Positions 10,751-21,240 of a stretch of 64,000 bases of DNA are shown here, piece by piece. The notes beneath the pieces are model-generated. The model had not been told where the DNA came from. It searched no databases and saw nothing but the letters and a program-made list of their open reading frames with translations. The position numbers were made by a program, and so were the translations under genes. How positions within the stretch are numbered: position 1 is the first letter of the stretch; each line of letters begins with the position of its first letter. Source of the stretch: Aristolochia californica (taxonomy: Eukaryota > Streptophyta > Magnoliopsida > Piperales > Aristolochiaceae); assembly GCA_029961685.1 (NCBI GenBank), contig JARWKL010000008.1:39634821-39698820 (forward strand). Reading direction: 5' to 3'.

Positions 10751-11870
10751 TTCCGAAAGGACTGCTAAAAATTATAGGGAATTTTGGTAATATTATCCAA
10801 AATTTTAAAAATAATAATACAAGTAACAGACTTTTGAATTTAATTGTACAAATAACTAACTCTTGAACTTAATTGTACGGTTAAAAGTGACACTTAAGCG
10901 CTTACATGGTGCCATGTCATCACGCAACGTAATCACCCGAAGAGTCCTACACCATAGGAAGTTAAATATTAAAAAAATTAATTAATATATAATTTTTTAA
11001 ATATTTTTAATATTTTTAATATTTTTAAAATAATTTAAATATTTTTAAAAATTAAATATTTATTTTCTAAAAAACTAAATATTTTAAAGATTTAAATAAT
11101 TTTTAGTTAAAATTTATTATTATAAAATATTTTTAAATATAAGGTAATAAAAAATTTACTGATAAATTAGATTTTTAAACTCTAAAATAAAATTTTCAAT
11201 TAAAAATATTTTATATCGACAATAAAATGTGTTAAATAGGTAAGAATAATTTTTTTAATTAATTAATATAAGAATTTTATGTTTTTTATTATTAAAAAGA
11301 AGGTAGAATTTTTGTACCAACAAATAAAAATTTTAAGACTAAATTATTTTTACTAAATATCGTATTAAATTGATAATATCTTAAAGTAAAATAATTACAT
11401 GAAGGTATTAAGTAAAATAAAGTATTATTTACATTAAAAATATTTTTGAAATAAATAATAATAATCAAAATTTATATTTTTTATTATATTAAAGTGAAGG
11501 TAATGAAATGAAATGTGTAAGATATTCTAAAACTAAAAATTAATGAAAAATAACCTAAATCAATCATGAAAAGAAAATTGGAGAAAAACATAAAATGATG
11601 TGGAGGTCAATGATGTGTCACCCTACATGGAAGATGATGTGGCTTACCAATGATATGGCATGTGACATGGTGTAAGACTCTTCGGATGCTAATGTAGTGT
11701 GAAATATGGCACCACGTAAGCTTACATGTGACATTTGATTGACACGTGCAATTGACTGATCAAAGTTGGGTATTTGTATAATTAAGTTTAAAAGTTGATA
11801 CTTATATTATTATTTTTTAAAAAAATTGTGTAATATAATAAATTCCAAAATTAAAAGCATAGTTTTTTAG
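10750..11870. mobile_element. Non-autonomous DNA element with ~200-bp terminal inverted repeats
   Basis: The left end reads ...AAAAATAATAATACAAGTAAC, then CTTACATGGTGCCATGTC and CCGAAGAGTCCTACACCA. The reverse complement of the right end gives the same order: AATAATAATATAAGTATC, then CTTACGTGGTGCCATATT and CCGAAGAGTCTTACACCA. The inverted arms are ~200 bp and imperfect, around an extremely AT-rich ~700-bp core without coding sequence. The long arms suggest a Mutator-like MITE, but I could not define a target-site duplication, so the class is inferred. Confidence 0.75.
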
Positions 11871-12127
11871 TCACTAGTCAATTCATGACTTGGATGAATC
11901 GGATAAGATTTTGAACTAGGTGAGTCAAATCGTATGGAAGGATTCGACCTTTCTGTTTTTTGCTAAGGCCATCTAGGGTTTAGGGTTTAGGGACTCGACC
12001 CTGCTATTTTAGACCAGGCCATTTTAGACTTGCCTTAAGTCCGACTATCGGACCAATTAATCCCAATCTGATTCGAATTTTCATGTGTCTCGATAAATAT
12101 ACAATTTCAAATATAGTGTAAGATAAC
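11871..12127. repeat. Degenerate repeat with short telomere-like motif
   Basis: Contains AGGGTTTAGGGTTTAGGG near 11,976 (telo-box-like, two and a half units) and GACTCG words like those at 5,117-5,460. No gene was seen. Confidence 0.4.
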
Positions 12128-13087
12128 CTAAATGACCCTTATCCAACCCTCCCTATATATAACTTAGTTGGGTTGATTTTTTAGGCGTAATTCCATTGTA
12201 ACCCTAAGAGTTTGTTTGGAACCTTATGAAAAAGAAAATAATAAGAATTTGACCATTATTATTTATAAAAAATAATGTGATAGGTCGAAGCAGGCTATCT
12301 CAAGGATACATAGATAGGGCAAAGTTATAGGGATCATGGTTGAGGTTGCAGAGATAGATTTCGAGTTTACAAAAACCTAACCCTTAATGACCCTTATCCA
12401 ACCCTCCCTATATATAACTTAGTTGGGTTGATTTTTTAGGCCTAATTCCATTGTAACCGTAAGGGTTTGTTTGGAACGTCATGGAAAATAAAATAATGAG
12501 AATTTGACCATTATTATTTCAAAAAATAGTTAATGGCAATAGGTCGACCTAACTTAAATCTATTATGCAATCCTACCCATTTATTAAATAGGTGTAACAT
12601 TTAGAGGTGAACCCAATCCCTTCATGTTTCAATCGGGTTCGAGTTAACCCATATAAAATAATAAAAAATAAATATACAAGAAAATTCTAATAAAATATAT
12701 GTTATTATAAAAAAATAATAAGGGATAAATTTTTTTAAGTACTAGAAAATAAAGATCAATTAAACTAGACCATTTTAATCCTTTTTTTTCAATCAATTAA
12801 ACTAAAACTCACCGGATCACTCCATCAAACCGAAACCAAATCGTTTATTAATAAAATTAGGTCAATAAAATGCGCCCGAACTATGTATAACTTGGGTCGG
12901 TTTTCAATTCATAAAGACCTAATGAAGTAAAAATTTAAAGGGTATTTTACAATTCTTAAATTGTAGTGAATCTCATATTTAAGTATAATCATCTAAAAAC
13001 CACAAAGGCTACATTAGTCAAACCCATCCACATAATCCAAGACCTTCTTAATAACTATAACTATCGAAAGGCAATAATCATCACAAC

Positions 13088-13159
13088 GGGCGTTTGGTCT
13101 AGTGGTATGATTCTTGCTTTGGGTGCAAGAGGTCGTGAGTTCGATTCTCGCAACGCCCC
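13088..13159 (+). tRNA. tRNA-Pro (UGG)
   Basis: 72-nt cloverleaf. The acceptor stem GGGCGTT pairs with AACGCCC. Anticodon stem CTTGC/GCAAG encloses loop TTTGGGT, anticodon TGG, reading CCA (Pro). A-box-like TGGTCTAGTGG and B-box GAGTTCGATTC are intact. The unencoded CCA is absent, as expected for a plant nuclear gene. The anticodon stem carries a compensated T-A pair where many plant tRNA-Pro genes have C-G. Nearest downstream T run is ~60 bases away. Confidence 0.92.
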
Positions 13160-13160
13160 C

Positions 13161-13222
13161 GCCCCTCCTCTAGTCTAGCAATCTCAAAACAAACAAAACG
13201 CCAAACTACAAGAGGGGCTTTT
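13161..13222 (+). other. Short inverted repeat plus T run after tRNA-Pro
   Basis: GCCCCTC (13,161) is complementary to GAGGGGC (13,212-13,218), and TTTT follows. It could act as a distal Pol III stop for the tRNA-Pro gene. The same arrangement is in the right arm. Confidence 0.45.
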
Positions 13223-13269
13223 AAGTAATTAATATTTTTTTATTGTTTATTACAATAAATATTATTACT

Positions 13270-13425
13270 CAGATGCAGATGCAGACACGCCATCGCTACT
13301 GGTTTTTCTCTTCCCCTCTTCTCTTCGATTTTCTCTCTGAATTTATAGAAAACAGAGCAGATAACGAGATTTCCAAACATTGTCCGAGAAATAACGGAGC
13401 AGTTCCGAAATGCCGATTGAGAAAA
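13270..13425 (-). pseudogene. Captured 5' end of the tetraspanin gene (left arm)
   Basis: On the minus strand, CTGCTCCGTTATTTCTCGG, CTCTGTTTTCTATAAATTCA, AGAGAAAATCGAAGAGAAGA and AACCAGTAGCGATGGCG follow one another as in the leader of the tetraspanin gene at 37,437-37,600. It extends just past the start codon and no further coding exon is present. The 13,426-13,735 part of the same inter-tRNA segment has a plus-strand open frame but no recognisable domain. Confidence 0.82.
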
Positions 13426-13768
13426 AAAATGGGATACAAATCAACAGCTACCAAATTGCATTTGAGTCTGTTTCGGGAAGAACAGCTGACAGTTTGTAAG
13501 GAGATGGGAATCGGAGAAGCTTCCTGTGAAGATGGTCATCGAGTAAGACTCACAGCACAGCTTGTCACCCTCCAAGCCATCAGCAGGCATCGTAGAGAAT
13601 TGGTAAATGGTTTGAAAATCAAGTTACAAGGTTACAACAAATATGGCAGCTCCGATTCTCTTCTCGTAGTTGATCGGAGACCGGACAGGGGACTCGACAA
13701 TCTGAAAAACACTGACGGGCAAGAAGGATAAACAACTTGTATATATTAACTCAATCTTAAACGAAACA

Positions 13769-13840
13769 GGGCGTTTGATCTAGAGGTATGATTCTCGCTT
13801 TGAGAGCGAGACGTCGCGAGTTCGATTCTCGCAACGTCCC
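13769..13840 (+). tRNA. tRNA-Pro-like gene with UGA (Ser) anticodon
   Basis: 72-nt cloverleaf with a tRNA-Pro body: acceptor GGGCGTT/AACGTCC (one G-U wobble), anticodon stem CTCGC/GCGAG, loop TTTGAGA. The loop anticodon is TGA (reads UCA, Ser) instead of TGG. T arm GCGAGTTCGATTCTCGC is perfect. There is no long variable arm, so it is not a genuine type II serine tRNA. The inverted copy at 31,758-31,829 has the same anticodon. It is either a silent tRNA-derived gene or a variant with altered decoding. Confidence 0.8.
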
Positions 13841-13908
13841 TACTACGTTTCTCTTCAAAATTGCCGGACCTTCAAAGTAATTGGTACTCGGTGGAAGAGA
13901 AACGTAGT
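13840..13908 (+). other. 16-bp perfect hairpin directly after the tRNA-like gene
   Basis: TACTACGTTTCTCTTC (from 13,841) is the exact reverse complement of GAAGAGAAACGTAGTA (~13,893-13,908), with a ~36-base loop. The hairpin starts immediately after the tRNA 3' end and is conserved in the right arm (31,690-31,757). Confidence 0.85.
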
Positions 13909-15869
13909 ATTTTTAAATTTTCTCCATCCACTTTTTTTTCTTCCTATTTTCTGTTTATTTCCTTTGAATTTTGAAATGTTTATAAAATTAAAATATATAC
14001 TTTAATATAGGGGTGGAGAGAAGATTTACCAAAATCGAACATATTATTTTTTTAAATTATAATTTTATAAAGAAAAACTTCTTCAATTGAATTTTTATTG
14101 TTCTTTATTTTTAATATTGACAAATATTTTATATTAATTAATTATCTAATATTTTTATTACTTTGAAGCTAGACTGTGTGATCGGTCGAAGTAGGCTATC
14201 TCAAGGATACAGAGATAGGACAGAGTTATAGGGATCGAGTCGAAGTTGAGGTTGTAGGGATAGATTTAGAGTTTTCTAAAACCTGGTTGTAACCGACCCT
14301 TATCCAACCCTCCTTATAGATAACCAAGTTGGGTCTATTTGGAACCTCATGGAAAATAAAAATGAGAATTTAATTATTATTATTTAAAAAAATAGTTAAG
14401 AAAAAATATAATTTAATCATTATCTCATTTTTATTAACTATTTTTAGAAATAATAACGATTAAAGTTATTTTTATCATTTATGTATTTAGTGTGAGTGCA
14501 TTTTGTGAATTTAAAATTTTTAATCAATTTTACAAATAAAATTGAATGGTTTCAACCGGGTTCGAGTTAACCCATATAAAATATAAAAAAATAAGTTTAC
14601 ATGAAAATTCTAATAAAATATATGTTATTATAAAAAAAATAACAAGGAATAAGTTTTTTAAGTACTAGAAAATAAAGATCAAAGTGTTAAGCCTTTTTTA
14701 ATTATATTGAACTAGACCATTTTAATCTTTTTTTTTTGTATTTTCAATCAATTAAACCAAAACTCATCAGATCATTCCGTCAAACCGAAACAAAACCGTT
14801 TATTAATAAAATTAGGTCAATAATATGTGCCCGAACTATGTATAACTTGGGTCGGTTTTCGATTCATAAAGAACTAATGAAGTAAAAATTTAATAATTTA
14901 AAGAGTATTTTACAATTCTTAAATTTTAATGAATCTCATATTTAAGTGTGTAATCATCTAAAAACCACAAAGGCTACATTAGTGAAACCCATTCACATAA
15001 TCCAAGACTTGTAATTTCAAAAGAGAGCAAAGTATCGTAACTATAACAAACTGAACTTAAAAAGTATCTTGAGTTTGGTTTGTTATACTTAACGAACCTC
15101 ATTCTTAATTTGAGTTTGAATCAAGCTCAAATAAAAATTGAATTGAATTGAGTTTTTTTTCAAACCAAGCTCGAATTGTTTGTGAGTCGGTTTGGCTAAT
15201 TGCCACTCCCAATAAGGGTCAGGGTCTTTAGAGTTTCTAAACAAATAGGTTTAACTTAAATGTAGATTTAAAAAACATATAAATAGGTTAACACAAATCG
15301 AACTCTGCACAAAGACGAAGAAGGAGAAGATGAGAAATGAATCAGATACCCTCTACCATAATGGCCAAAGCCTTCCTCCTCATGATGTCTCTCCACCGGT
15401 TCTCCCTCATCAGCTATAATTTCTGTGTCAACCCCCCCTTCAATTAAGAGTTTTTTATATAAATAACCTTCATTACTTTGTCGTAAATGCTTAATGTCAC
15501 AGTTTGTGGAACCTCATCTGGTTTTGTGGAGCCTTTACCCTTTTTGTCATCCCCATCATTCTTTACCATCTCATTCAAATGCGTTCTAGTCTATTAATTT
15601 TTCTTGATATTTCTTATGAATTGAGGTTGAGGGATCAAGTCGAGGTTGAGGTTGCATGGATAGATTTTGAATTTTCAAAAACCCGACCCTAACTGACCCT
15701 TTTCCAACCCTCCAAAAAAAAAAAAAAATGAGAATTTAACCATTATTATTCCCAAAAATAGTTAATAAAAAAGAGAATTTAATCATTATCTCATTTTTAC
15801 TATTAACAAGTGAGCAAAGTATTGTAATTATAAGAATTTTTTTTATAGGAAGTAATATTTAACATTAAT

Positions 15870-15900
15870 GGGTTTTTGGAGGTCGTGAGTTCGATTCTCT
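15870..15900 (+). pseudogene. Truncated tRNA-Pro copy
   Basis: GGGTTTTTGG is joined straight to AGGTCGTGAGTTCGATTCT, so the D arm and anticodon arm are deleted. The right-arm counterpart (29,219-29,290) still has the full-length form. Confidence 0.75.
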
Positions 15901-16169
15901 AGTTTGGACCATCAAATTATAAACGATACTCTAGGCTATAGGAAGGTTTTTTTTAGTAATTTAAAATAAAAATTATTTCCTTTGAAATTTAAATATAAAA
16001 TTTTTATGACAAAAAAAAAGAAACACTGACAATCCTTGTGGCCTTGGATCTCTTTGAGTCAGCTCGATGTAACATGGAGGTCATATTTGTTTAAATAAGA
16101 TGTAATAAGAGTAATTAGTCAATTCGATTCGTTATCTCTCGAGCTTGAACTCCGAAATTGGTCCGTTTA

Positions 16170-16625
16170 AATTAACGAGCCGAGCTTGACCAAAGGCAGG
16201 TTCAGTTCATCGGCTCGCGAGCCAGTTCGAGGTGAGTCGGGATCGGGAGCAGGGGAGCGGGAGCGTAAGCGAGATCGAGAGAGGGGGGGGATGGGATTTT
16301 CCTCCCCTCGTCGCCGTCGAGCCCCCGTTGGCTGTTGTCGCCGCCTCTATCACCGTCAACAGCTACTTGCCGACCGCCTCTATGGCCGTCTGTTTCATTT
16401 CTTCCTCTCCTCGCCGTCGTAGCTATCATCCCCGAAGACAGGTCCTCCCCGGCGCCTATGAACCATATATATAAGAAAAAACAACCGCCTTGCCAAGGTA
16501 AGCACAATGAATCAGATAAACAGATACTGTTGCTTATATGGGGTGAAGTACCCTCAGGGGCTAATGTCAAATGTTGCTCTAATACATTTTAAAAAAAAAA
16601 AAAAAAAACTCTCAACCGGTGTTCC
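16170..16625 (+). other. GC-rich promoter-like block at inner end of left arm
   Basis: CG-rich segment (CCTCGTCGCCGTCGAGCC and similar), then ATATATATAAG near 16,468, then GCCAAG|GTAAGC (a good splice donor) near 16,497, then a ~19-A run at 16,590-16,609. It looks like a captured plant promoter or first exon rather than a gene. Overlapping short open frames do not agree with the right-arm copy. Confidence 0.45.
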
Positions 16626-16982
16626 ATTCCCTCATTCAGATTGTCTTGGAATAATCATGAAGACGAAGATAAGTCGGGGTATGCATAAGATAGGATGCAT
16701 TCAGATAGCTGTCAAAACGAATAATATGTCCAGGAGAATGCCTTCATTACTGGAACAATAAGAGACATGGAGAAGAATACCTGCTCAACACAAATCATCC
16801 ATTCCTGGGCAACATGCAACCCTTTACACCAACAAATACAGTGCACAACAACTACTGGAACACATGGAGAATGCTCAAGATGGAGAGGTTCAGAATAGCA
16901 AGCTTCAACAGCAAAAGTAAATTCAAACACTGAACTCAACATTGCAAAAACTTGCCTCTATTTCTCCCATCACCAGCTATGA

Positions 16983-18375
16983 TTAATCATAGGGAATCTG
17001 AATATAGGCAGCGTCGCAGACAAAAGGAATATCTGCATACATACCCCCGAGTGCACATCTGATACACTCTAACACAGTAAACAAGTAAGCAAATGCCACA
17101 GCTGTCCAAAAATGCATCCCTATCTTGCCCCAGTAAATAGACAAAGGCATCCAACGGCTCACTGTGCCAATCACCTGGAGTGCAATCTCAAGAAGCATTC
17201 CCATCACAACATGAAACCGGAAAAAGTGAGGCCACTCTTTCTTCCTCACCACTCCTAAGTATGCAGCAAAGAAATAAGCCATCAGGAACCAGCTCGGCAG
17301 CCTTCCAATGGTTCCTAGAAAAGGATAAGTGAGAAACTCAAAGTCCTCTAAGAAGGGATGAAGATGGTATGCTGTTTCAGCATACATCCATGTCTCGTGA
17401 AGGGGCATCAGATAGGGGATGCAGGCTAAGGTTCGCCACCACCATCTTGGTTTTTTAGTCATTGGGGGGTAGCGAAAGCTGAATGGAACATCCTTAGATG
17501 CTCGAGGGGTTGTGAAAGACCTTTTTCTCCCTGAGGGTTGCTGAGGTAGAGACGGAATTGTATGCATGAGGCTGCCATGATCTCCACATAGCAAGGGTGT
17601 CGATGTGGTTGAGAGCACCAGGTTCTTTTGTTCTGCAATTTGAACAAATACAAATATGTTATACTGACTTGTTGACCACGTGAGATTCTGATAATTGACC
17701 TTGCTAGAAAAGTGAGTCTATTAGTGAGAGTCAACAAGTGCAACTGAAAGATTTTTTTTTCCTCATTGAGAAGACAAGATAAATAATGCAAAGAAGGCCT
17801 CCATTCATTGCTGTAAGCCGCTCCACCTAGTGATTCTCCTTTGGAACACCAACACCTCCAATTTTCTCAGACAAAACAGCCTTAACCATTAGTTGAGGAG
17901 GTCCAAGTGGAGGTGACTAGATGTGGACCTTTTCCTCAATGAGTTATCGAAGTATGCTAGGACTACCTATCAGATATTGATGCATTGAAATTAAGGCGGA
18001 GTTTCGACATGTGGATTTTCGAGGTACATGCAAGCTTTCAGGCCAATTGTTGGCTTGCATTCATAAGAGAAAGAATCTAAATAAACATATGCAATATAAT
18101 AACCTCTACTTATCTTCCTATGTGTCACTCACAATCTTTACATTTGATTTCCTTTCTCATCACCTCAATAAATTAAAGCTACAGAAAACATGGAGGCTAC
18201 CTGTCAAAGGCCAGTGCCTCACTATTTGATGTGCTCGCCAACAACTCTTGATGACTGGAGATGAAAAAGTAATAGGCACATGAGAAAACCATGTGTGTGG
18301 AGATACTTTTGAAGAAGGCTTACACAGGCCAGGTCTCAAGATCATATTTCCAAAGGTCATTGTGCACATCTGCAT
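16983..18375 (-). CDS. TIC20-I: TIC20-I, chloroplast inner-envelope translocon subunit
   Basis: Two coding exons: 18,375-18,201 (175 nt) and 17,632-16,983 (650 nt), joined in phase with AG|GT boundaries, give 274 residues, the length I recall for Arabidopsis TIC20-I. Exon 1 encodes a Ser/Thr/basic transit peptide (MQMCTMTFGN). Exon 2 begins with its end (RASKDVPFSFRYPPMTKK) and then the four-helix Tic20 core: LACIPYLMPLHETWMYAET, LEDFEFLTYPFLGTIGRLPS, HFFRFHVVMGMLLEIALQV, YWGKIGMHFWTAVAFAYLF, ending AAYIQIPYD. TIC20-I forms part of the protein-conducting channel for preprotein import. A leader intron probably ends at 18,391 (CTGTGCAG). The gene lies just inside the inner end of the left inverted-repeat arm. 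Near-certain identification. Confidence 0.94.
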
Positions 18376-18390
18376 ATGGACATCCAAAAC

Positions 18391-19550
18391 CTGCACAGAA
18401 ATATGTTTATTGGTGAAACAATTATTCCCAAGGGGAAGGGATACAATGAAAGGCTTAGAGAAGCTCTTATCTCACAATTTTACTAAATTAGAGTTCAGAA
18501 CTTTTAATCATTTGCAAGAGAGAAATTGTCATCAAATTCCTTGTATCATGAAATGGAGCAAATGTGAGCTCTTTCTCTACACGTTTTACTCAAACAGAAA
18601 ATTCCTAGTAACTGGAATATGCATGCATAATCATAGAACTTCAAGAAATAAGTTTGCACATTAGTTAATTAAGATTGACGAGAATATAACTGCAGTTTGT
18701 GAGACCTATAACATAAAGTTAATAACACGAACCAACCCAGGTAATACACTCAACAAAATAATGAAACTGTCAGTGCATAAAAAAATCAGAAAATGAAATT
18801 ATTAAATGACAAGACTAATTTCAACAACAATATCCACCAGATAATTTTATAGACAACTTTCCGGTCCCAGTATTACTGATGCCAGTTCCATCTTACCATT
18901 TTTCCCAATCCCAAGCTCATATTCAAATCTGACATTTCCGAGTTTGACATAAGTCCAATTTAAAGAATGCCTTGCTATCTGTACCTAGTCTAACTAGTGA
19001 GACAGCACAACAGTAATGATCCAGTAACAATAGCACATCACAACACCAAATCATTGGAAAAATAAAATTTCTTGGATCAAAAGAATAATCTGTTTTGAGA
19101 AAATTGGACAAAGTACCAAAATTGATAGGGGTGGGTTAAAGGTGGCTTTAGCAGATTAAAATCCCCACAATGTCCCCAACACACCCCCATCTACCTGATG
19201 TAGAAGTGTAAGTAAAACAAATTGAAGGAATATGATGAGATTGCTGACAGAACCTCAAAGATATGCCAAGCTCCATCAGGAAGTTTGTCACAACCAACTT
19301 CATACAACAGATGAAAACAGAGTTTGTTATGAATGGACATCAGTTCATGAATAATCAAATAGATTCTTCAAATATTTTCTTCATCTTGTGTTTCCGTAAA
19401 GAAATCTTAGAGATGAGAGTAAACAGTAGCAGCTTCACAGTGCATTGGTTGGACAGTTTCTGTTCGGTAGTTGATTTGTTAGTTTCTTCGATTTTTTTTC
19501 CTTGCCTATGTTATTTTCTCTATTGTTCCTCCAAAAGTCTGAAAATTAGA
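18391..19550. other. TIC20-I upstream region; no other gene seen
   Basis: AT-rich, with short open frames on both strands that show no domain. Includes the likely TIC20-I leader and promoter. The part from ~19,230 (CCTCAAAGATATG...) resembles 22,150-22,560, see that entry. Confidence 0.4.
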
Positions 19551-19559
19551 GAAAGCCTT

Positions 19560-20060
19560 AAGGTCATATCAGTGGACCAAGCAGCTAGATGAAATGAGCT
19601 TCTGTCAATCATAAGAATTCTGTCAAAGACCAGAACTTTGTCAGCCTTGTCTATCACAATGTCCTTCATCACCTTGCAAAAGCTTTCAAAGCATCCTTCT
19701 TCCCAGTTTCTTGTTATCTTCCTCCTCATTAACATCATGTTTCAACACTAATTGATAGCTGAGACGAGCTTCTTCCCTATACACCTACTACCTAACAGTA
19801 TACTCATCAATGGCATCAACCATGAGGAAGATCTCATAGCCCTTCTTGTTCAGCCTTTCCAAGATGGGACATCTCTTGAAAGCCTTCTTGCTTTCACCAG
19901 TATCTAGTGTGTCCTGTCCTTCCTTCATCCTTGTGGCATACTCCAAGCTAGTAATCTCCTCTCCACTCTTATTTAAATGGTACTTGATGGGCCTATCTGA
20001 TGCAAAGGTTGATTGGATAGTCCAGAGGGAAACTGCTGCTTCTACAGCAACATAGAAAGT
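19560..20060 (-). pseudogene. HSP90 pseudogene fragment (C-terminal part), minus strand
   Basis: The minus strand from ~20,020 down reads KYHLNKSGEEITSLEYATRM, then GESKKAFKRCPILERLNKKG, then YEIFLMVDAIDEY. Further down (19,738-19,580) it reads CFESFCKVMKDIVIDKADKV, then LVFDRILMIDRSS. These are, in order, the late middle domain and early C-terminal domain of cytosolic HSP90. Frames are interrupted and the rest of the C-terminal domain, including the terminal EEVD motif, is missing. Confidence 0.82.
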
Positions 20061-21240
20061 TGATCTTCAAAAGTAGGGAGTTATGACTGTTAACCCATGA
20101 ATTCTTGCATAAGTTTGTGTACTCTTGCAACATGTGGACTCCCTGTCGGAGATCATTTACAAGAGATTCAATAGAGTTTGAAGTTGATTTGAGTGGATAG
20201 GCTCAATAGAAACACCATTGTTATATGATTAGCAGGGAAGATAGTTAAGAACCAAGATGATTGACACTACAACACAAAACAGAGTAACATATTTTTGTAA
20301 TAGAGAACTACTAATGGCACTTGAGCAGTATAAAACTGAAAATAAACAAGGAGTTTGATTGTTCATTTCAAGAACAAGACACCATAGAGAACTATTAACA
20401 AAGATATTAATAAAAAGAAGAATTGTAAACCTTTTCTTTCCTCTGAGCTTCAATATAAGCTCTATTTATAAAGTTGAAGGTTGTATCCCAAAAACAATTC
20501 ATGAATGTCATGTTTTTCTATTATAATTCTATCTACAACTGAAATCTTTTGTTTTTTTGTTGAGAACACAATCAGTTGAGAGGATTGATTTAGGTAACTA
20601 GGCTTGACTCCCATATCTTTGCGTTGTAACCGTCCTGTCAAATATTTGAACATTTTGCTCCTCCCTTAGTTCACTGAAACATTACCATCTTCCATGGCCA
20701 CCTTCAAACTGCACCTACATCTTGTGACATAAGGAAATGTGGCATCTCAAAGGGTAAGGACTAATATATTTGAAGATTTAGCAAGAGAATCCAACTTCTC
20801 AATTGATTATGTTCCCAACCGATTCCTATTTGAACTGAATTGCATGTCATTCTTTCATTATTCTAGAGCAGCAAAGTAGAGAAGACAGAATTTTTTCTAT
20901 CATTTTCTTAATTTCTTGTTATTTTTTTTCTCTATGTTGACCATTGAACTTCTTGTCTTTTTCCAACTTTACAAACTGGTCAAGAGCTCAAAGCAGTATT
21001 CTATTATAGGAAAATGATACTTTGTTACTCTTCTTAGTTCTCAAATATGTTTCAACTAGGCAGATTACTGGTGCTTCCATTAAGCCTCCCTTCAACTCAA
21101 ATCAACCATGATCTAAGACATGGCTTCTCTCAATGCTCTTTCAAAAGATAGATGACAGCGCTTCTACAAATTCTCATGAAATCCAACAAAAGATTTTCAC
21201 CAATTTTCCCAATCACACATCCATGCTACCCGCTAAAGAT
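20061..21240. other. Non-coding spacer between HSP90 fragments
   Basis: AT-rich; no HSP90 domain is recognisable. The 20,650-20,760 stretch (CCCTTAGTTCACTG, CCATGGCCACCTCC-like) resembles 22,045-22,110, suggesting an old duplication. Confidence 0.35.

Larger units (their letters stand above)
12270..15040. repeat. Nested direct duplication inside the left arm
   Basis: Segments ~12,270-13,060 and ~14,190-15,030 match in direct orientation, offset ~1.95 kb. Both contain GGCTATCTCAAGGATACA, CGGGTTCGAGTTAACCCATA and ACCACAAAGGCTACATTAGT in the same order. The arm therefore grew by segmental duplication before the inverted copy arose, since the right arm has the same arrangement. Confidence 0.8.
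12128..16630 (+). repeat. Left arm of large inverted repeat
   Basis: Its reverse complement matches 28,482-33,531 in the same order over essentially the full length. Inner ends align at GGGGTGAAGTACCCT (left, ~16,539) with AGGGTACTTCACCCC (right, ~28,557), continuing to the GTTCC-A-run junction at ~16,625 and ~28,482. Outer ends align at AAATGACCCTTATCCAACC (left, 12,128) with the reverse complement near 33,510-33,531. The arm carries two tRNA-type genes, a truncated tRNA copy, a captured tetraspanin 5' segment, a GC-rich block and several copies of a GGGTTGGATAAGGGTC-type repeat. Boundaries are by eye, within ~20 bases. Confidence 0.88.

Noticed and set aside
11976..11993. Interstitial telomere
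   Set aside because: Only about two and a half TTTAGGG units; consistent with a telo-box or chance within a repeat.
13243..13731. 162-residue open frame between the tRNA genes
   Set aside because: Not kept in the inverted copy, no domain, and overlaps the captured antisense tetraspanin leader.
13769..13840. Annotating the variant as a normal tRNA-Ser(UGA)
   Set aside because: The body is tRNA-Pro and lacks the long variable arm required for a serine tRNA.
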